A stretch of 64,000 nucleotides of DNA, from the NCBI GenBank assembly GCA_918026815.1, contig CAKJVC010000088.1, positions 1,922,001 to 1,986,000 of the forward strand. Reading direction: 5' to 3'. Below are positions 48,397-59,300 of this stretch, piece after piece. This stretch comes from Chalara sp. BL73. Taxonomy: Eukaryota; Ascomycota; Leotiomycetes; Helotiales. How positions within the stretch are numbered: position 1 is the first letter of the stretch; each line of letters begins with the position of its first letter. Position numbers and translations under genes: made by a program. The notes below the pieces were generated by a model. The model had not been told where the DNA came from. It did not search any database and saw only the letters and a list, made by a program, of their open reading frames with translations.

Positions 48397-50251
48397 TTAG
48401 AGCACATAACTAAGGGGTAGTCAGCCAGATTTCACTTGAAATGTAGAATAAGAACTTACCGATACAAAGGACTCTGGTCTCCCATATCCAACAACTCTTC
48501 TTCCGTATATTTCTCTCGAATCTCCGCCTCGGTCATTAGGTCTCTTTGAGCATTGATTTTTCCATACGCGATTCGTAAAATGACCACACAAGTGATGGCC
48601 GCCGTAACAATTCCCAAGCAAAATCCGTACCCAAGCCAGTAATGCGGTGCTTGGTTGGCAATAAAGATATTGCTACCAATCGCTCCTCCGAAATTCCCGA
48701 GAGAGATAAGTAGAGCCATGCCCACTGCGCGTTTCCAGGATGGAGCGAGGTTATTTCCGAACCAAGAAAGAATACCAATAAGTGGTGGATATACGCCAGC
48801 GGGAATGGTGAAAAGAAACACATATGTCAGACCAGGGTATCTAGGGTGTGGAATAGACATCAAACCAATAAGGCCAACAAGAGCGATGCAGAAGGGCGTT
48901 ACGATAAAGGGCCAGCGGGTCTGATGACGATCAGCAATACGTGCAAATAAAAGGGTAGATATGACTCCAAGTAGGTAGATGGGGATAGCTGTGATTGTCA
49001 GCAGGCATAGGAGCAGGAGCTATGTTCACTCACTCAGGAGCTGGGCATGAGCAGCAGTGTATCCCAGCTGGTTGATGATGGTAGGAGCACTGTAGGTAAA
49101 GGCATAGAGACACACACTTTAAATTTATCAGCTGTCGTCCTCTCAAGCCGTCAAAACCGAGAAACCCACGAGTTTCCCCAATAAGCAATCATGCCAAAAT
49201 ATAACTTCCACTCGGTAAGTGCAGCAATAAGGTACTTCTTATTGAAAGGTTCTTGGGTTCGAACAGTTCCAGCGGATGTGCCACTGTCCTGTTCAAGTCG
49301 TCTATGGATGTAATCCTTTTCTTCTTGAGATAAAAATTTTGCCCTGGCTGGACTATCTGGTAGTAGCCAAGGCACTGTGCAAGCCACGACAACAGTCAAG
49401 ATGCCCTCCAAAATAAATATCCATCTCCAACCAGCCAATCCACCGACGCCACGCATCTTTTCGATAGCGAAGGCAAGGAGGCCGGAGAAAGCACCTGCCA
49501 TTGACGCAGCAGAGTAAAAAACGGCAATACGGGTTTGTATTTCGAAGCGGCAATACCAAGTAGTGAGGAGATATGTGGCGGCTGGAAAGAAACCGGCTTC
49601 AGTCAAGCCAAGAAGAACACGAGTTACAATCAAATCGTGATATCCCCTGACGATTCCTTGAAGTGTCATCACCTGTAAGACTTATCAGCGGCGAAGGCAG
49701 CTCAGCGGTGGGGAGTTCTTACGGTTCCCCATGACAGCATTAGGATACAAATCCACAAACTTGGTCGCATGAGCTTAAGGACAATGTTGCTTGGGACTTC
49801 AAAAGTGGCATATGGAAAGAAGAAAACCGTCAGACAGAGATTGTATTGTGCGCTAGTAAGTTCTATGATCTTGTCAGGAGACTGAATCGTGCAAGGGAAA
49901 GGAATTCCTACTGAGATCTTTATTCATTCCTGCAACTTTGGCATTTCCAATGTTTCCACGATCCAGGAATCCAAGAACGTACAACAATGTCAGCATAGGT
50001 AGGAGACGCCAATCGACCTTCCGCATGATGGCTTGAGTCTCTTTATCATGGTAAATAGGAAGCTGAGATGTAATCAGTGAATTACAATATCGTAGGACGA
50101 GCTGGTTCCTTACATTGAAGCCGTCTAATCCGCCGACCCGAATTGAACGCTTTTCTTCAATATGATCACTTACGGTCTTCTCTTCATCGACAGGGGGAGG
50201 GTGACTCTTGTCAACTTTTTCAGCAAATTCATTAATACCGCTAGTAGCCAT
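48397..50251 (-). CDS. MFS transporter, allantoate permease (Dal5/ACS) family
   Basis: Seven exons give 518 residues. Approximate junctions are 50115/50062, 49912/49862, 49723/49672, 49170/49116, 49034/48988 and 48460/48409. The last exon is only 13 nt and supplies the family-typical ending SPLYR|YVL. The N-terminal cytosolic part ends with RKVDWRLLPMLTLLYVLGFL, then DRGNIGNAKVAGM (family motif). Other landmarks: VFFFPYATFEVPSNIVLKLM, RVLLGLTEAGFFPA, GWRWIFILEGI and LPDSPARAKFLSQEEK. Members carry anionic carboxylates (allantoate, nicotinate, tartrate-like acids) inward with protons across the plasma membrane. As the only transporter beside the dehydrogenases, it likely brings in their substrate. 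Substrate specificity cannot be read out. Confidence 0.9.
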
Positions 50252-50608
50252 TATTTGAGCAGTTGAAGTTGTCAGAATGAATTTAGTAGCATGTAGAGAG
50301 TTGAAATTGAGAGATTCTAAAGATATAAATACTAACCAAATTACAGCCTTAGCTTTCAGCTATTGAATTCAAGAATAAGAACTAAAACTCCCCACATATT
50401 TTCCGGGCAGTCCCCACAACTCCGCAAATCTAATCCCTACAACCTAACACCCCACCTTATGGTATCCTTTTTTTTTTTTTTTGAATTCCTTAGTCTTTAG
50501 CTGCCTGAGGCGCCATGTAGACGTAACTATATATAGACTACTGTACAAATTTACTCACGTGCTTCCAGTTAAGTAAGCACCGCTCCAGACCTGAAAGAAA
50601 AGCTCTCA

Positions 50609-50634
50609 AAATCAAAATCAAAATCAAAATCAAA
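50609..50634 (+). repeat. Short AAAATC microsatellite
   Basis: About four tandem copies of the hexamer AAAATC, in the promoter region upstream of the MFS gene. Confidence 0.8.
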
Positions 50635-50883
50635 GTACAAAAAAAATATCAAATAACGCTATCGAACTTTCCTTTGTAATCTCATTTAAGTAGTTTATTC
50701 CGTGTTAGCGTGTAGTAGCAGCGTGTCAGCTTTCGTATAAGCTCAATTTGCTTTGTGATACAATAACTGTCACGAAGCCAATATGGGTGCAAAGGTAGCT
50801 ATCATAAGGTTCTATTCGACGATACTAAACTAGAGAGGAAAGGTATGTGGTTGAACGATCCCTCAACCTAATAGAGAATGGAG

Positions 50884-50985
50884 CACGTGACGCTCGCCTA
50901 TAGGAACCGAACACGTGACCCACAACCTCGCAACCTGCATCACGTGACCATTCATGACATACGCTAGAAGAGTAGGTCTCACGTG
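50884..50985. promoter_or_regulatory. Four clustered CACGTG (E-box) sites
   Basis: CACGTG occurs at 50884, 50912, 50941 and 50980, three of the four followed by AC; a fifth lies at 50556. Centre spacing is 28, 29 and 39 bp, near three and four helical turns. The palindrome is the binding core of fungal bHLH factors (Cbf1-, SREBP- and Pho4-like). The cluster is 60-160 bp upstream of the rightward gene. Confidence 0.6.
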
Positions 50986-51164
50986 AGAGGGATGTAATTC
51001 TCTTCTAAGTTATAGGCTCGTTAAGATCTAACCTTAAATTTTAGCGTGGCGCTAATGGTGGCCTTTTCAATCATACCCACCATCACCTACCCCTCAGTCG
51101 CCGTTCGGGGCTCAAGGAGACCGGATTATCTATCTCAAGTGCAAATGAAGGATAACACGACTGC

Positions 51165-51816
51165 TTGGGGGCTCAGTCACTTCATACGACGAGTGATACC
51201 CAACAATCAGATATTAATATTGTTCGGCCGGTTTTGAAAGCTCCTCACCAGCGTCGAACACCCAGCGACGAACAAGAAGAGTCCGGTCAATCGATGTCAA
51301 CGACGACAGCAAGCGACAGAACAGTTGACATTGCCCGTGGAGCCCTGGATCACCTCACCAGAAAGTCAAAGCGAAGGCGACTCTCAGACACTTTGTTGTA
51401 TTCCGGCCAGACCTCAGTTGCATACTCACATTCCAGGCTCAACCCAAGATTTAAACGCCACTCTTGCTCAATTCCGTACCCACTTTCAACAAGTTTTTGA
51501 ATTCGTTCAAGCTCCTCTGAATAAACTTCAGGACGGTACGACAGGTCTAGAGCAAGAGCTTTACAGAAGACGAAGTGAAATTATGAGACTAGGAAGATAT
51601 GCAGCGTGGATGATGATCGACGTCGAAAACATATTAGAAGCAATTGAGGGGATAGAAGTGGATACTACGGTAATAGAAACATTGCTGGTCGAAATTTCAA
51701 AGGCAGCTCAAAAGCGTGCTAAGGAAAAGATGCGACTTCATACTAGGGTTAAGGGTCTTGAGAAGAATCTCAAGGCACTGCAGAATATTGTAATGAACAT
51801 AGCTTCGCCGTGCTAG
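51165..51816 (+). CDS. Uncharacterised helical (coiled-coil-like) protein; model unresolved
   Basis: Two overlapping plus-strand frames look coding in succession. Frame A runs from 51165 with QRRTPSDEQEESGQSMSTTT, then ALDHLTRKSKRRRLSDTLL (basic, nuclear-signal-like). Frame B runs to 51816 with DLNATLAQFRTHFQQVFEFV, then ENILEAIEGIEVDTTVIETL and KAAQKRAKEKMRLHTRVKGL, a charged helical tail. The switch would fall near 51420-51440, by frameshift or by an intron I could not locate. A further frame at 51046 may be the true start region. Frame B alone from 51325 would give 163 residues. I do not recognise a family. Confidence 0.45.
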
Positions 51817-52045
51817 CTTTGAACAGTTATACCATCAACGCTATATAAAGGGAATCGAGCAAGTGAAATGTATTAGTGATGTTCTTGCAAGACGGTTCCA
51901 TCAGCATATGCGGAGACATAAGAGACTTCAAGACATGGCCAACGCTCATTAAATACTGTTCAAATCACGTGTTTACAATGGACATATTGCATTTAGGATT
52001 TTGATACATTTTCTAGAAGGGTTACGAGAGGCAATAGAGATTTTC
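51817..52045. other. Short spacer
   Basis: No feature seen between convergent 3' ends. Confidence 0.5.
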
Positions 52046-52682
52046 TCAGCGTCCTTCAAATAACCTCATCATCGGAAATTGGGTTCCGCCAAGGCGAGCC
52101 TTGAACAAGGTGCCGTCACCCTCGACCGCCAGAACACCAGCCATTTCACAGCCAGCAATCTCAAATCCTCGATGCACTTGGCAACGGAAACTATATATAA
52201 AATTGAATCAGTCAGGCTGATGTAGAGAAATATTGAGGTGTGGGTTTGCGGTCTTACATTCCTTTAATCCAACAGTCCTCATATCCGGGCACGTCTGGAA
52301 ACTGTTCCACGTTGCCTGTTGCCAAAACCAATTTTTTGCCTAGCCATTCGTTCTGGTCTGAATCTGTGACTCGGAATAGACCTGTATGTTGTCCCGACTT
52401 GATTTGTTCCGCTGTCGTGGCCCAAGCATCCACAAACTGATTGGTCTGATATCGCGCAGTCAGGTCTTTCTTGATGCCTAGTTGATATGAGATGGGATCT
52501 TGATGGTCCCATCCTGGCACCATGTGCAAGTTCCTTGACTCCTGGAATTAGTAGGTACCAGAGCTAAAGATAATAGTCTTCCACAGCAGTCGGGATAGCA
52601 CTGTTGCGCAGGAAAGACCCGCGCGGCCGGCACCAATTATCAGTACATCAGTAACTTCGTTGGAAGTAGGGGAGGACCGCAT
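52046..52682 (-). pseudogene. GliT-like FAD dithiol oxidase/thioredoxin-reductase-fold relic
   Basis: Starts with an FAD-binding N-terminus (VTDVLIIGAGRAGLSCATVL). A TAA lies in frame at 52548-52550 (after FSSGTY), then LHMVPGWDHQDPISYQLGI and GKKLVLATGNVEQFPDVPGY. After an intron comes FRCQVHRGFEIAG. Intact GliT-type enzymes, which make disulfides in epidithiodiketopiperazine pathways, read 'GWDHRDP', 'LVLATG' and 'FHCLFCHGYE'. Here the second Cys of the CxxC pair is His, and the frame ends at about 200 residues, before the NADPH half and the second FAD segment. Premature stop, lost redox pair and truncation together mark it as dead. It lies 370 bp from the prenyltransferase 3' end. Confidence 0.72.
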
Positions 52683-53049
52683 TGTAGAAGTGAATAGTCA
52701 ATTACGAGTGAATATGAAAGAATTGTGTGATAAGGTTCTTTCAGACTTAGTTTGTCCAAGTGACTTAATGTAGCTGTAGAAAATGGATGTCTTTTGATTT
52801 GTTTCTGTTTACGGGTCTCTATGAGTGTATCTCATTGTTCGCAGCCTCCCACCTCTCCATGCCACTGACTCCAGCTTCGTGAAATCGCCGGCTAACGCCT
52901 GAAGTGTCGGCAGGGTGCGTTTGGCAAAGAACCCCACACGAGAAAGGTTTGTTTCAACGCGAATTTCAAACAGCTTTAAATATAGCCCTTATTTGAATTT
53001 CCTAGTTGTTCTAACTTTTATAGCCATTGGTAGATGTAGGTGCAACACT
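52683..53049. other. Spacer
   Basis: About 370 bp between the GliT-like relic and the prenyltransferase 3' end. No feature recognised. Confidence 0.5.
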
Positions 53050-54478
53050 TTATTCAAAAAGGCTTCGTCGTTGCCTTACAACCTTGGCCTTGTTTAGATC
53101 GGCTTTGATCTCATTAAACCTCCTGTACACCTGGGGGTTAATGTAAGACGTAATATCCAGCTCGCCCTTCTTGAATGCGACCGAGATGTAGCCCTGCGCC
53201 CCGCGTCGTGTCTGCAGCTCCTCGGCCGACGATAATCCCTCCAAAACGTTTAGGAAGGCCTTCGTGTAACGTCGTCGCCCATGGCGCTCTAGGAAGCCAG
53301 TCAGGGCTTTGGCGGCAGCAATATCGCTCTTGGCATGATCACCCACTTTAAAGTACGCCTTGACGCTTGTTAAAGAGTGCTGAGAGAAGATGTTAAATTG
53401 GAAGGGTATAGGGCCACCGCCTTCATTCACAGTAACATCCTTGTTAGAAGGCAGCTGGCCCGACGTGGGGAAGTTTGCCTCTAGACCTCTTAGCGTGTAC
53501 CACAGTTCACGCAGCTGGTCAATCATCTCGGCCGATATGGGATTGCGCCGGCCGAGGGTCATGATAGCGGCAATATGATCGAAAGATGTGTTGTGTGTCA
53601 CCACGTAGCACTTGATCCCAGCGTCTTGTGGCCTGCAGCAGTCAATACCTATCGTGCCTCGCGGGATAAGCTGGCTTCCGTCCGAGTCTGTGGTCATAAA
53701 ATCGCACACGGCATTAAGAGAGTCGAGGCATATGTCAGCACCGTAGGCGTCGCGCATGGCCTTTGCCATGACATTATTAAGCTCGCTAACCTGGCTAAGT
53801 GCGGCTTGCGGATACATGTATGCCATAAGGCCGACCGTGTTGGATCCGGGAGCCATTTCCAAGCCCACGAGCATTGCAGACTTTTGCGGTGTCGCCTCGT
53901 CTATCAGATTCGGCCTGAGTTTTGGAGCGAACTTCCAGAAGAGAGACAGGTCGGCTTCTGGTAACATCTTGTTAAGTTCCCACAGAAACTCCGTTGTGGC
54001 GACTTGGTTCGATGGGTCCGCCTCTGTTCCGGTCAGCGCACCTATAGGTTCTACAAAGCTGCGGATGTAGGGCGTATCATTGCCAACGCCCCATCTCCAG
54101 CTGTATCCAATAGGAGTGCCGTCGCCGACACATCCGCCAACATGACTCATAAACCACGGCTTAGCAAGTGTGGGCTGTGGCCCGAGGTTAGGGACAATCA
54201 TGAAGCGGTGGAAAATCAAATACTCAATTTGACGATCAACTGAGTAACCTGCCTCGTGCATGAGCATGGCGAGATGGCGGCCCGTGAGTTTCCACCAGAA
54301 CAACTGGTTGTCGTCCTTAACAGGAAGAGAACGAGAGAGAGCCTTCCAGACGCGAAGTTGTTCATCTAATTCCGACGGCTCTTCCTATCAAATATATAAG
54401 TGCATGCCCAGATAGATAGTAGCATAGGATAAAGATGTGGGCAAGCAGTATTACATGAGGAAGATACACGGGAGACAT
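53050..54478 (-). CDS. DMATS-type aromatic prenyltransferase
   Basis: Two exons (54478-54455 and 54384-53050) give 452 residues. The tiny first exon encodes MSPVYLPH and joins to EEPSELDEQLRVWKALSRSL. Landmarks of the fungal aromatic prenyltransferase (ABBA-fold) family follow: DNQLFWWKLTGRHLAMLMHE, FMIVPNLGP, PIGYSWRWG, RPNLIDEATPQKSAMLVGLE and GTIGIDCCRPQDAGIKCYVV, and near the C-terminus GAQGYISVAFKKGELDITSY. Length matches the usual 420-470. These soluble enzymes move a dimethylallyl (or longer) group onto an aromatic acceptor, often indole but also phenols and polyketides. The nearest biosynthetic neighbour is the non-reducing PKS, on the same strand 1.9 kb upstream. That makes a polyketide-derived phenol or aldehyde a likely acceptor. 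Confidence 0.92.
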
Positions 54479-55899
54479 TCTGTCAGAGTTCGCTGTGATG
54501 CCTGGGCAGCTAGCGACGGGTTTTAGCTGGATACTCGATCTGACATGAGGGACTTGATGATATGCCGCGAGGCACGGTGCTGATGGCACGTATCTATATA
54601 TGTTTCGGGAGCCGGAGACGAGGCCATTGTTTCCTTCTTAGTCTTAGGGCCTGTCCCTTTTATTTTATGGTCGCTCTGTTTGGTTTTCCTTGGCGCTATG
54701 GAGACACTTTACTCAGAGTAATGGAAAAAAGAACAGCAGGGATAATACTATCCCCTCGACTGGTGCGAAGGGTACGCTAAGTTTTTATAGTCGTACAGTC
54801 TTTAGCGACTTCTATATGTACTGCGCCAGGCCACCACTTCGAAATAGATAATAACGGAGATTTAACTGGACATACTGCACTTAATTTGCTACTAAAATCT
54901 CACCTATTTTATCTGCATTTCACGATCATGCCTTCATAAATAGTATAGCGTGCATTATCACCTCAGCCTCACGATCTGCCTTGCTAATCCACGCTAGCTT
55001 AACCGCCTTGCTAATCCATGCTAGCTTAACCGCCTTGCTAATCCATGCTAGCTTAACCGCCTAATGTATTAAGGGTCGCAACTTGTGGCTCTGGTATAGT
55101 TCTACCTCGGACCTCTGCAGCAAGAACATGGGATTCTTTACTAGCGTACGCCGCATTCGCAACCAAAACGGAGGACAATAGACAATTGCAAATTCCAAAG
55201 GCCACCGAGGCGACAGTGACTCAGCTGCGGTAACCAGATCCCAGCTACCACACCCAGAGGAACTCCAAAGGATAAATGAAAGGTACGTTTATTTTTAGGG
55301 GGCATAGTAATCGCGAGGCTTCCACCTTCCTCGCCTGGTATCTGTTTGATTTTTCTAGGTAAATCGATATCGATGAAATGGGCACTGAGGAAAGGCGTAT
55401 GCAGTGGGCAATTCTAGCCAAAAATAGTGGCAAATTCCTCACTTGGGCAGCTGCAGCGCGTGAGTATTGTGTGTATCCCCTTAACCGCGATAAGCACCGC
55501 GAAGACTCAAACAGCACTGATCTCCTCACCAAAACTAGACTTCAATTTTGAGTTTAAATAACTCAACAACTACTAATTTGATCTTTTTATAATTCAATCT
55601 CATAACGGTTTTTATAGTAAAAAACCTTGTTTTGATATATATTATAGATTTATAAGTAGTTGAAATTAATATATCTTTTTGTTTTTAATAATTTTGATAC
55701 ATTTTCGACTACGTGACTCTTTATTTTTAACACCTTGCGCTAATTAACATTATTTCCTGAAAAATTATCTAATATTGACAAAGTTGATTTTAATAGGATA
55801 TAACATGTCAATCTATTTGAGTTATCAACTTGATAGCAATTTTGATAAATAGTTGTGGAAATAAGATGACTCAAAGTAGAGGTATAATTACGATTTTAG
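54479..55899. other. Spacer with repeats and debris
   Basis: No intact gene in 1.4 kb. It contains a 27-bp tandem repeat and, near 55370-55550, a plus-strand coding-like fragment (EERRMQWAILAKNSGKF) of unknown origin. The prenyltransferase promoter lies at its left end. Confidence 0.4.
54979..55059 (+). repeat. 27-bp tandem repeat, three copies
   Basis: Unit CCTTGCTAATCCATGCTAGC followed by TTAACCG, repeated three times with one substitution (CAC for CAT in the first copy). Confidence 0.95.
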
Positions 55900-56395
55900 T
55901 AGGGTGGCCGGTGCTCGAGCTCGTGGTTAAGGGGGTCCTGTTCTAATTGAACGCGCAAAAGGTAGGCCTATTAATGCATCTCGAGGAGGCCAAAATACGC
56001 GTTTGAACAACGCGCAAGAGGTCGTCTTAAAGCTGTATTGTGAAAGGTGTATTCTAGCTGGATTAAACCCTGAGCGTAAGCATATTGAAGGAGCTGCAAA
56101 TAGTATATTACGCGCTGTGGGAGAGCCCTCTGTTTCAAAGCCATGGCTAACACGATAGCCAAATAGGAATAAACACTTCCTAAAAGCTCAAAAATGGAAA
56201 CCTATGGCTGCTGAGCTGAAGGCTGCACACGAATGGGCTGAATTTAAAGGTCATTTTCAACGATTTCAAAAGACAATTCAAGAATATAAGATTGCACCAG
56301 AATACACTTGGAATTGTAATGAAATTGCACGTGACTGCCAACAAATCTATCCACACACCTATATACACGTACCATCTTGTGATGAATCTGTTACT
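55900..56395 (+). mobile_element. pogo/Fot1-like transposase relic
   Basis: The frame reads LNNAQEVVLKLYCERCILAG, then RKHIEGAANSILRAVGE, then a TAG, then PNRNKHFLKAQKWKPMAAEL. It ends HFQRFQKTIQEYKIAPEYTW NCNE. This is the order of fungal pogo/Fot1 transposases: a helix-turn-helix with 'L..AQE', then 'AN.IL...VGK.WV.RF..R', then 'F..L...EY.I.PE.IYN.DE'. Stops (TAA near 55930, TAG near 56158) and a changed first catalytic segment (NCNE for N.DE) show decay. The catalytic core beyond is missing, and the recognisable part ends about 50 bp from the PKS stop codon. Confidence 0.65.
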
Positions 56396-59300
56396 TTAAG
56401 AACCCAATTTCCTTCCAAACGTGAATGTATTTCCTAGCCACCTCCTCACTCACTGGCCCCACAGAACGAAGGGTCTTCGAATGCTCAAGGGTCTTTTTTA
56501 CGTCAAGAACGAGCCCGCCGCCAGCCATCCGAATATAGGTCCTGTCTAAGAAGTCTAAGAGAGTAGAAGCTGGGTTGTTTCGCTGCGGTGCCGCTCGCAC
56601 GCGCTCGACCCACTCCTGGAAGGGGATCAAGTTGGGAATGTCCAACGCGTCTGCCAAAATCGCATTCATCTCCTTCCACGACTGGCCTACGGGGTTCTCG
56701 ATATGGTAGACCGGGTAGGGAGTGTGATCAGCGAGGACCAGGTCAGACAACGCCGCGGCTATATCGTTCACCGAAGTCCAGTAGACAGTACCGTCCATGT
56801 CGGGCAAGGCGTTCAATGTCTGCGACGACTTGATCACAAATCCGAAATGCTCCATGGGATTCCAGTACCCGCTGGTCCTGGAACCGGCGATCTGGCCGAG
56901 ACGGACAACCATCGTGCGGAATCGGTTGGGATGCTTGTGTAAGGTCTCGTCGAGCATCCTCTCGCATCCCCATTTCGCATCTCCGTAGCCATTTGGCAAC
57001 ACCGAATCGATATCAACCCTCTCTTCGGGCACCATGATTTTCTTGCCGCCATCCCGAAGACGGTACTGACCAACGACACCTACGGAGGACACCATCTGGA
57101 AACCGAACTTGAAGCTCTCTGGACGCCGAGACGCGACGTCGCAAGCAAAGTCGACCAGGTTGCGCATGACCTGGAACTGGGACTCGAAGCCAACGAGAGG
57201 ACGCTTTGCGCTCATGGGCCACGCATTGTGAATGAGGTGAGTGACAGAACCCACGAGCCGGTCGTATTCGCTGTCCGACAGTCCAAACTTTGGCTTCGAG
57301 CTGTCAGTCTGCAACACCAAAAGCTTGGGCTTGAGAACCTCGGGAAATCGAATGCCCTTCTCCCTCATGGCCTTCTGTTGGCGGATATTGGGTTCCGCGT
57401 TGTTCTCGCGATTTAGGCAGACGACTGTCTTCACGTCGGGAAGGTGTGCGATATGGTAGACCAAGTTGCCCCCCAAGCTCCCTGTCGCTCCCGTCACCAG
57501 AACAATCTTCCCGGCGTCACTTGGGAGGGTAGATAAGGGTGAAGAGGTAGGTCCAGAGAACCCGTCAGTATACTTCTGAACATACTCGTCAACAGCCATC
57601 TTGCGACCTGCAAGGGCGGCTGTTTCGCTGCTGGTTGGAAGTAGCGCCGTCATAGGGGCTGGAGTGGCGACCGGCTTGCTCTCGGCTCTTGGTTGGGCTG
57701 TGACGTTCTCACTCCCATCGCCTACGAGAAACTGCCTGAGGTCGGCCACAGTTGGAAACTCCAGGTAGAGGGACTCGTGCTCAATGTCAAGCTCGAGCTC
57801 ATCGCGGAACCGACTTACGATCACGAGCCACAAGAGAGAGTCAACGCCAGAGTCAGCGAAATTAGAGTCATCTGTGAGTTCCTCTATCGCGACTCCACTT
57901 TCCTCAGAGATAATCTGAAGGGCAAGCTGGAAATCAACCTTGAGGGAGTGAGGATCCTCGTCGGTAGCAGGCGTGGTGATTCCTGTTCCGCTAGGTCTTG
58001 TTGAGAACGTTAGTTCGCTGGAACTTGGGCTAGAGATTCCGCTAGGCTCCCCTAAAAAGGTCTTGAGATCGCTAACTGTGGGGTACTCGTCAAACAGAGC
58101 GTTGAAATCAAGCTCCATATCAAGCTCCTCCTTGAACCGAGCTGAGATGACCAGACCAAGGAGAGAATCGACTCCGACGTCACCGAAAGCGGTGTTATCC
58201 ATCAAATCCGTTAATGCAAGCCCACTCTCTTCGGCGATGATGGACAATGCTTGTGCAAGCTTCGGCGCGTGAGATTTTCCGGTGACTGGAACCGGAGAAG
58301 GAGCAAGTGCCGTGGGAGCAGGCCTTAAGTTCTGCGCAGGCTGTTTTTTCTGCGACTTAATTCCGCTCTCACTTGACAGAATGACCCTCAGCACTCGGCG
58401 TGACACGTTTTGAATCTGTGCAGCGTAGGTAATCAGCATATGCTTCTATAATATAAAAAGAATGGAAATGGAAAGAACAAACCGCAATCTGTCCGAAGAA
58501 GGCGACGACTTTCTCGCCGTCGAAGATCACCACGTCCCCGTGCCACAGCTTATCTGCACCCTCAGACATGCGCGTGTATGTAGTGTAGGTCTTTTCAAAG
58601 TCCATTGGTTCAAATATCTGGAAAGAACCCCATCCATGATTCATGAAGACTTCGACATCCAGGTCGGTGCTATCATTGCAGTTCATGGTGAATCCGCAAG
58701 ACTGTGTCAGAGAATCAATGATTGCTGGATGAGTGTGGTAGTTGCCGCCTCTCTTCACACTGCCGAAACTAAGTTGACTTGTGGCCTCCAGCGTGTTGCT
58801 GTTCAGCACGACTTCATCTATGGCCCGGTAGTCGTCGTGGAACCGCGCCAGCGGTCGGATTGCGCGATACACCATAGGGCGGTTGAAGCGGGCGGAGGCT
58901 CCCGTTACGATACCATCTCGGAGGGTTTGCATCTTTTGCTTCACATTTGCCCCTTCTTTTTGGAGCCTTTGCAGCAAGCTTCTGTCCTTGAAGCGCACAA
59001 CGCATCGCGAGTGCTCCTGTAGCTTCTGCTGATTCTATAATTCATCCGATCAGCCCACCATCTGGTAGAGGGGGGATAAAGGGATACAAAAGGAACACCT
59101 ACATTGAAAGACATGAACTTGATAGACGCTGCGTTCGACGACCAGTCGACGTCAGCATGGGCTTGAAGGAGCTGCTGGGTGGCGCCAACACGGAGGATCA
59201 GGGCCTTCGAGATAGTCATGTCTGTAACATCCACAAGACTCTCCTTCTGGTCCGGATGATAACGCTTAAGAAGGTAGGTGCCCAAGGTCAATGCCATATC

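Larger units (their letters stand above)
50252..51045. promoter_or_regulatory. Divergent promoter region with an E-box cluster
   Basis: About 800 bp between the MFS gene (leftward) and an unknown gene (rightward). Includes a T16-type homopolymer near 50470, an (AAAATC)n run at 50609-50634 and the CACGTG sites listed below. Confidence 0.5.

Noticed and set aside
55370..55550. Coding-like fragment (EERRMQWAILAKNSGKF)
   Set aside because: Too short and without a family match to call; recorded only as debris in the spacer.
58369..59022. Long plus-strand ORFs opposite the PKS
   Set aside because: Antisense shadows of the PT and ACP coding sequence with no independent motif.
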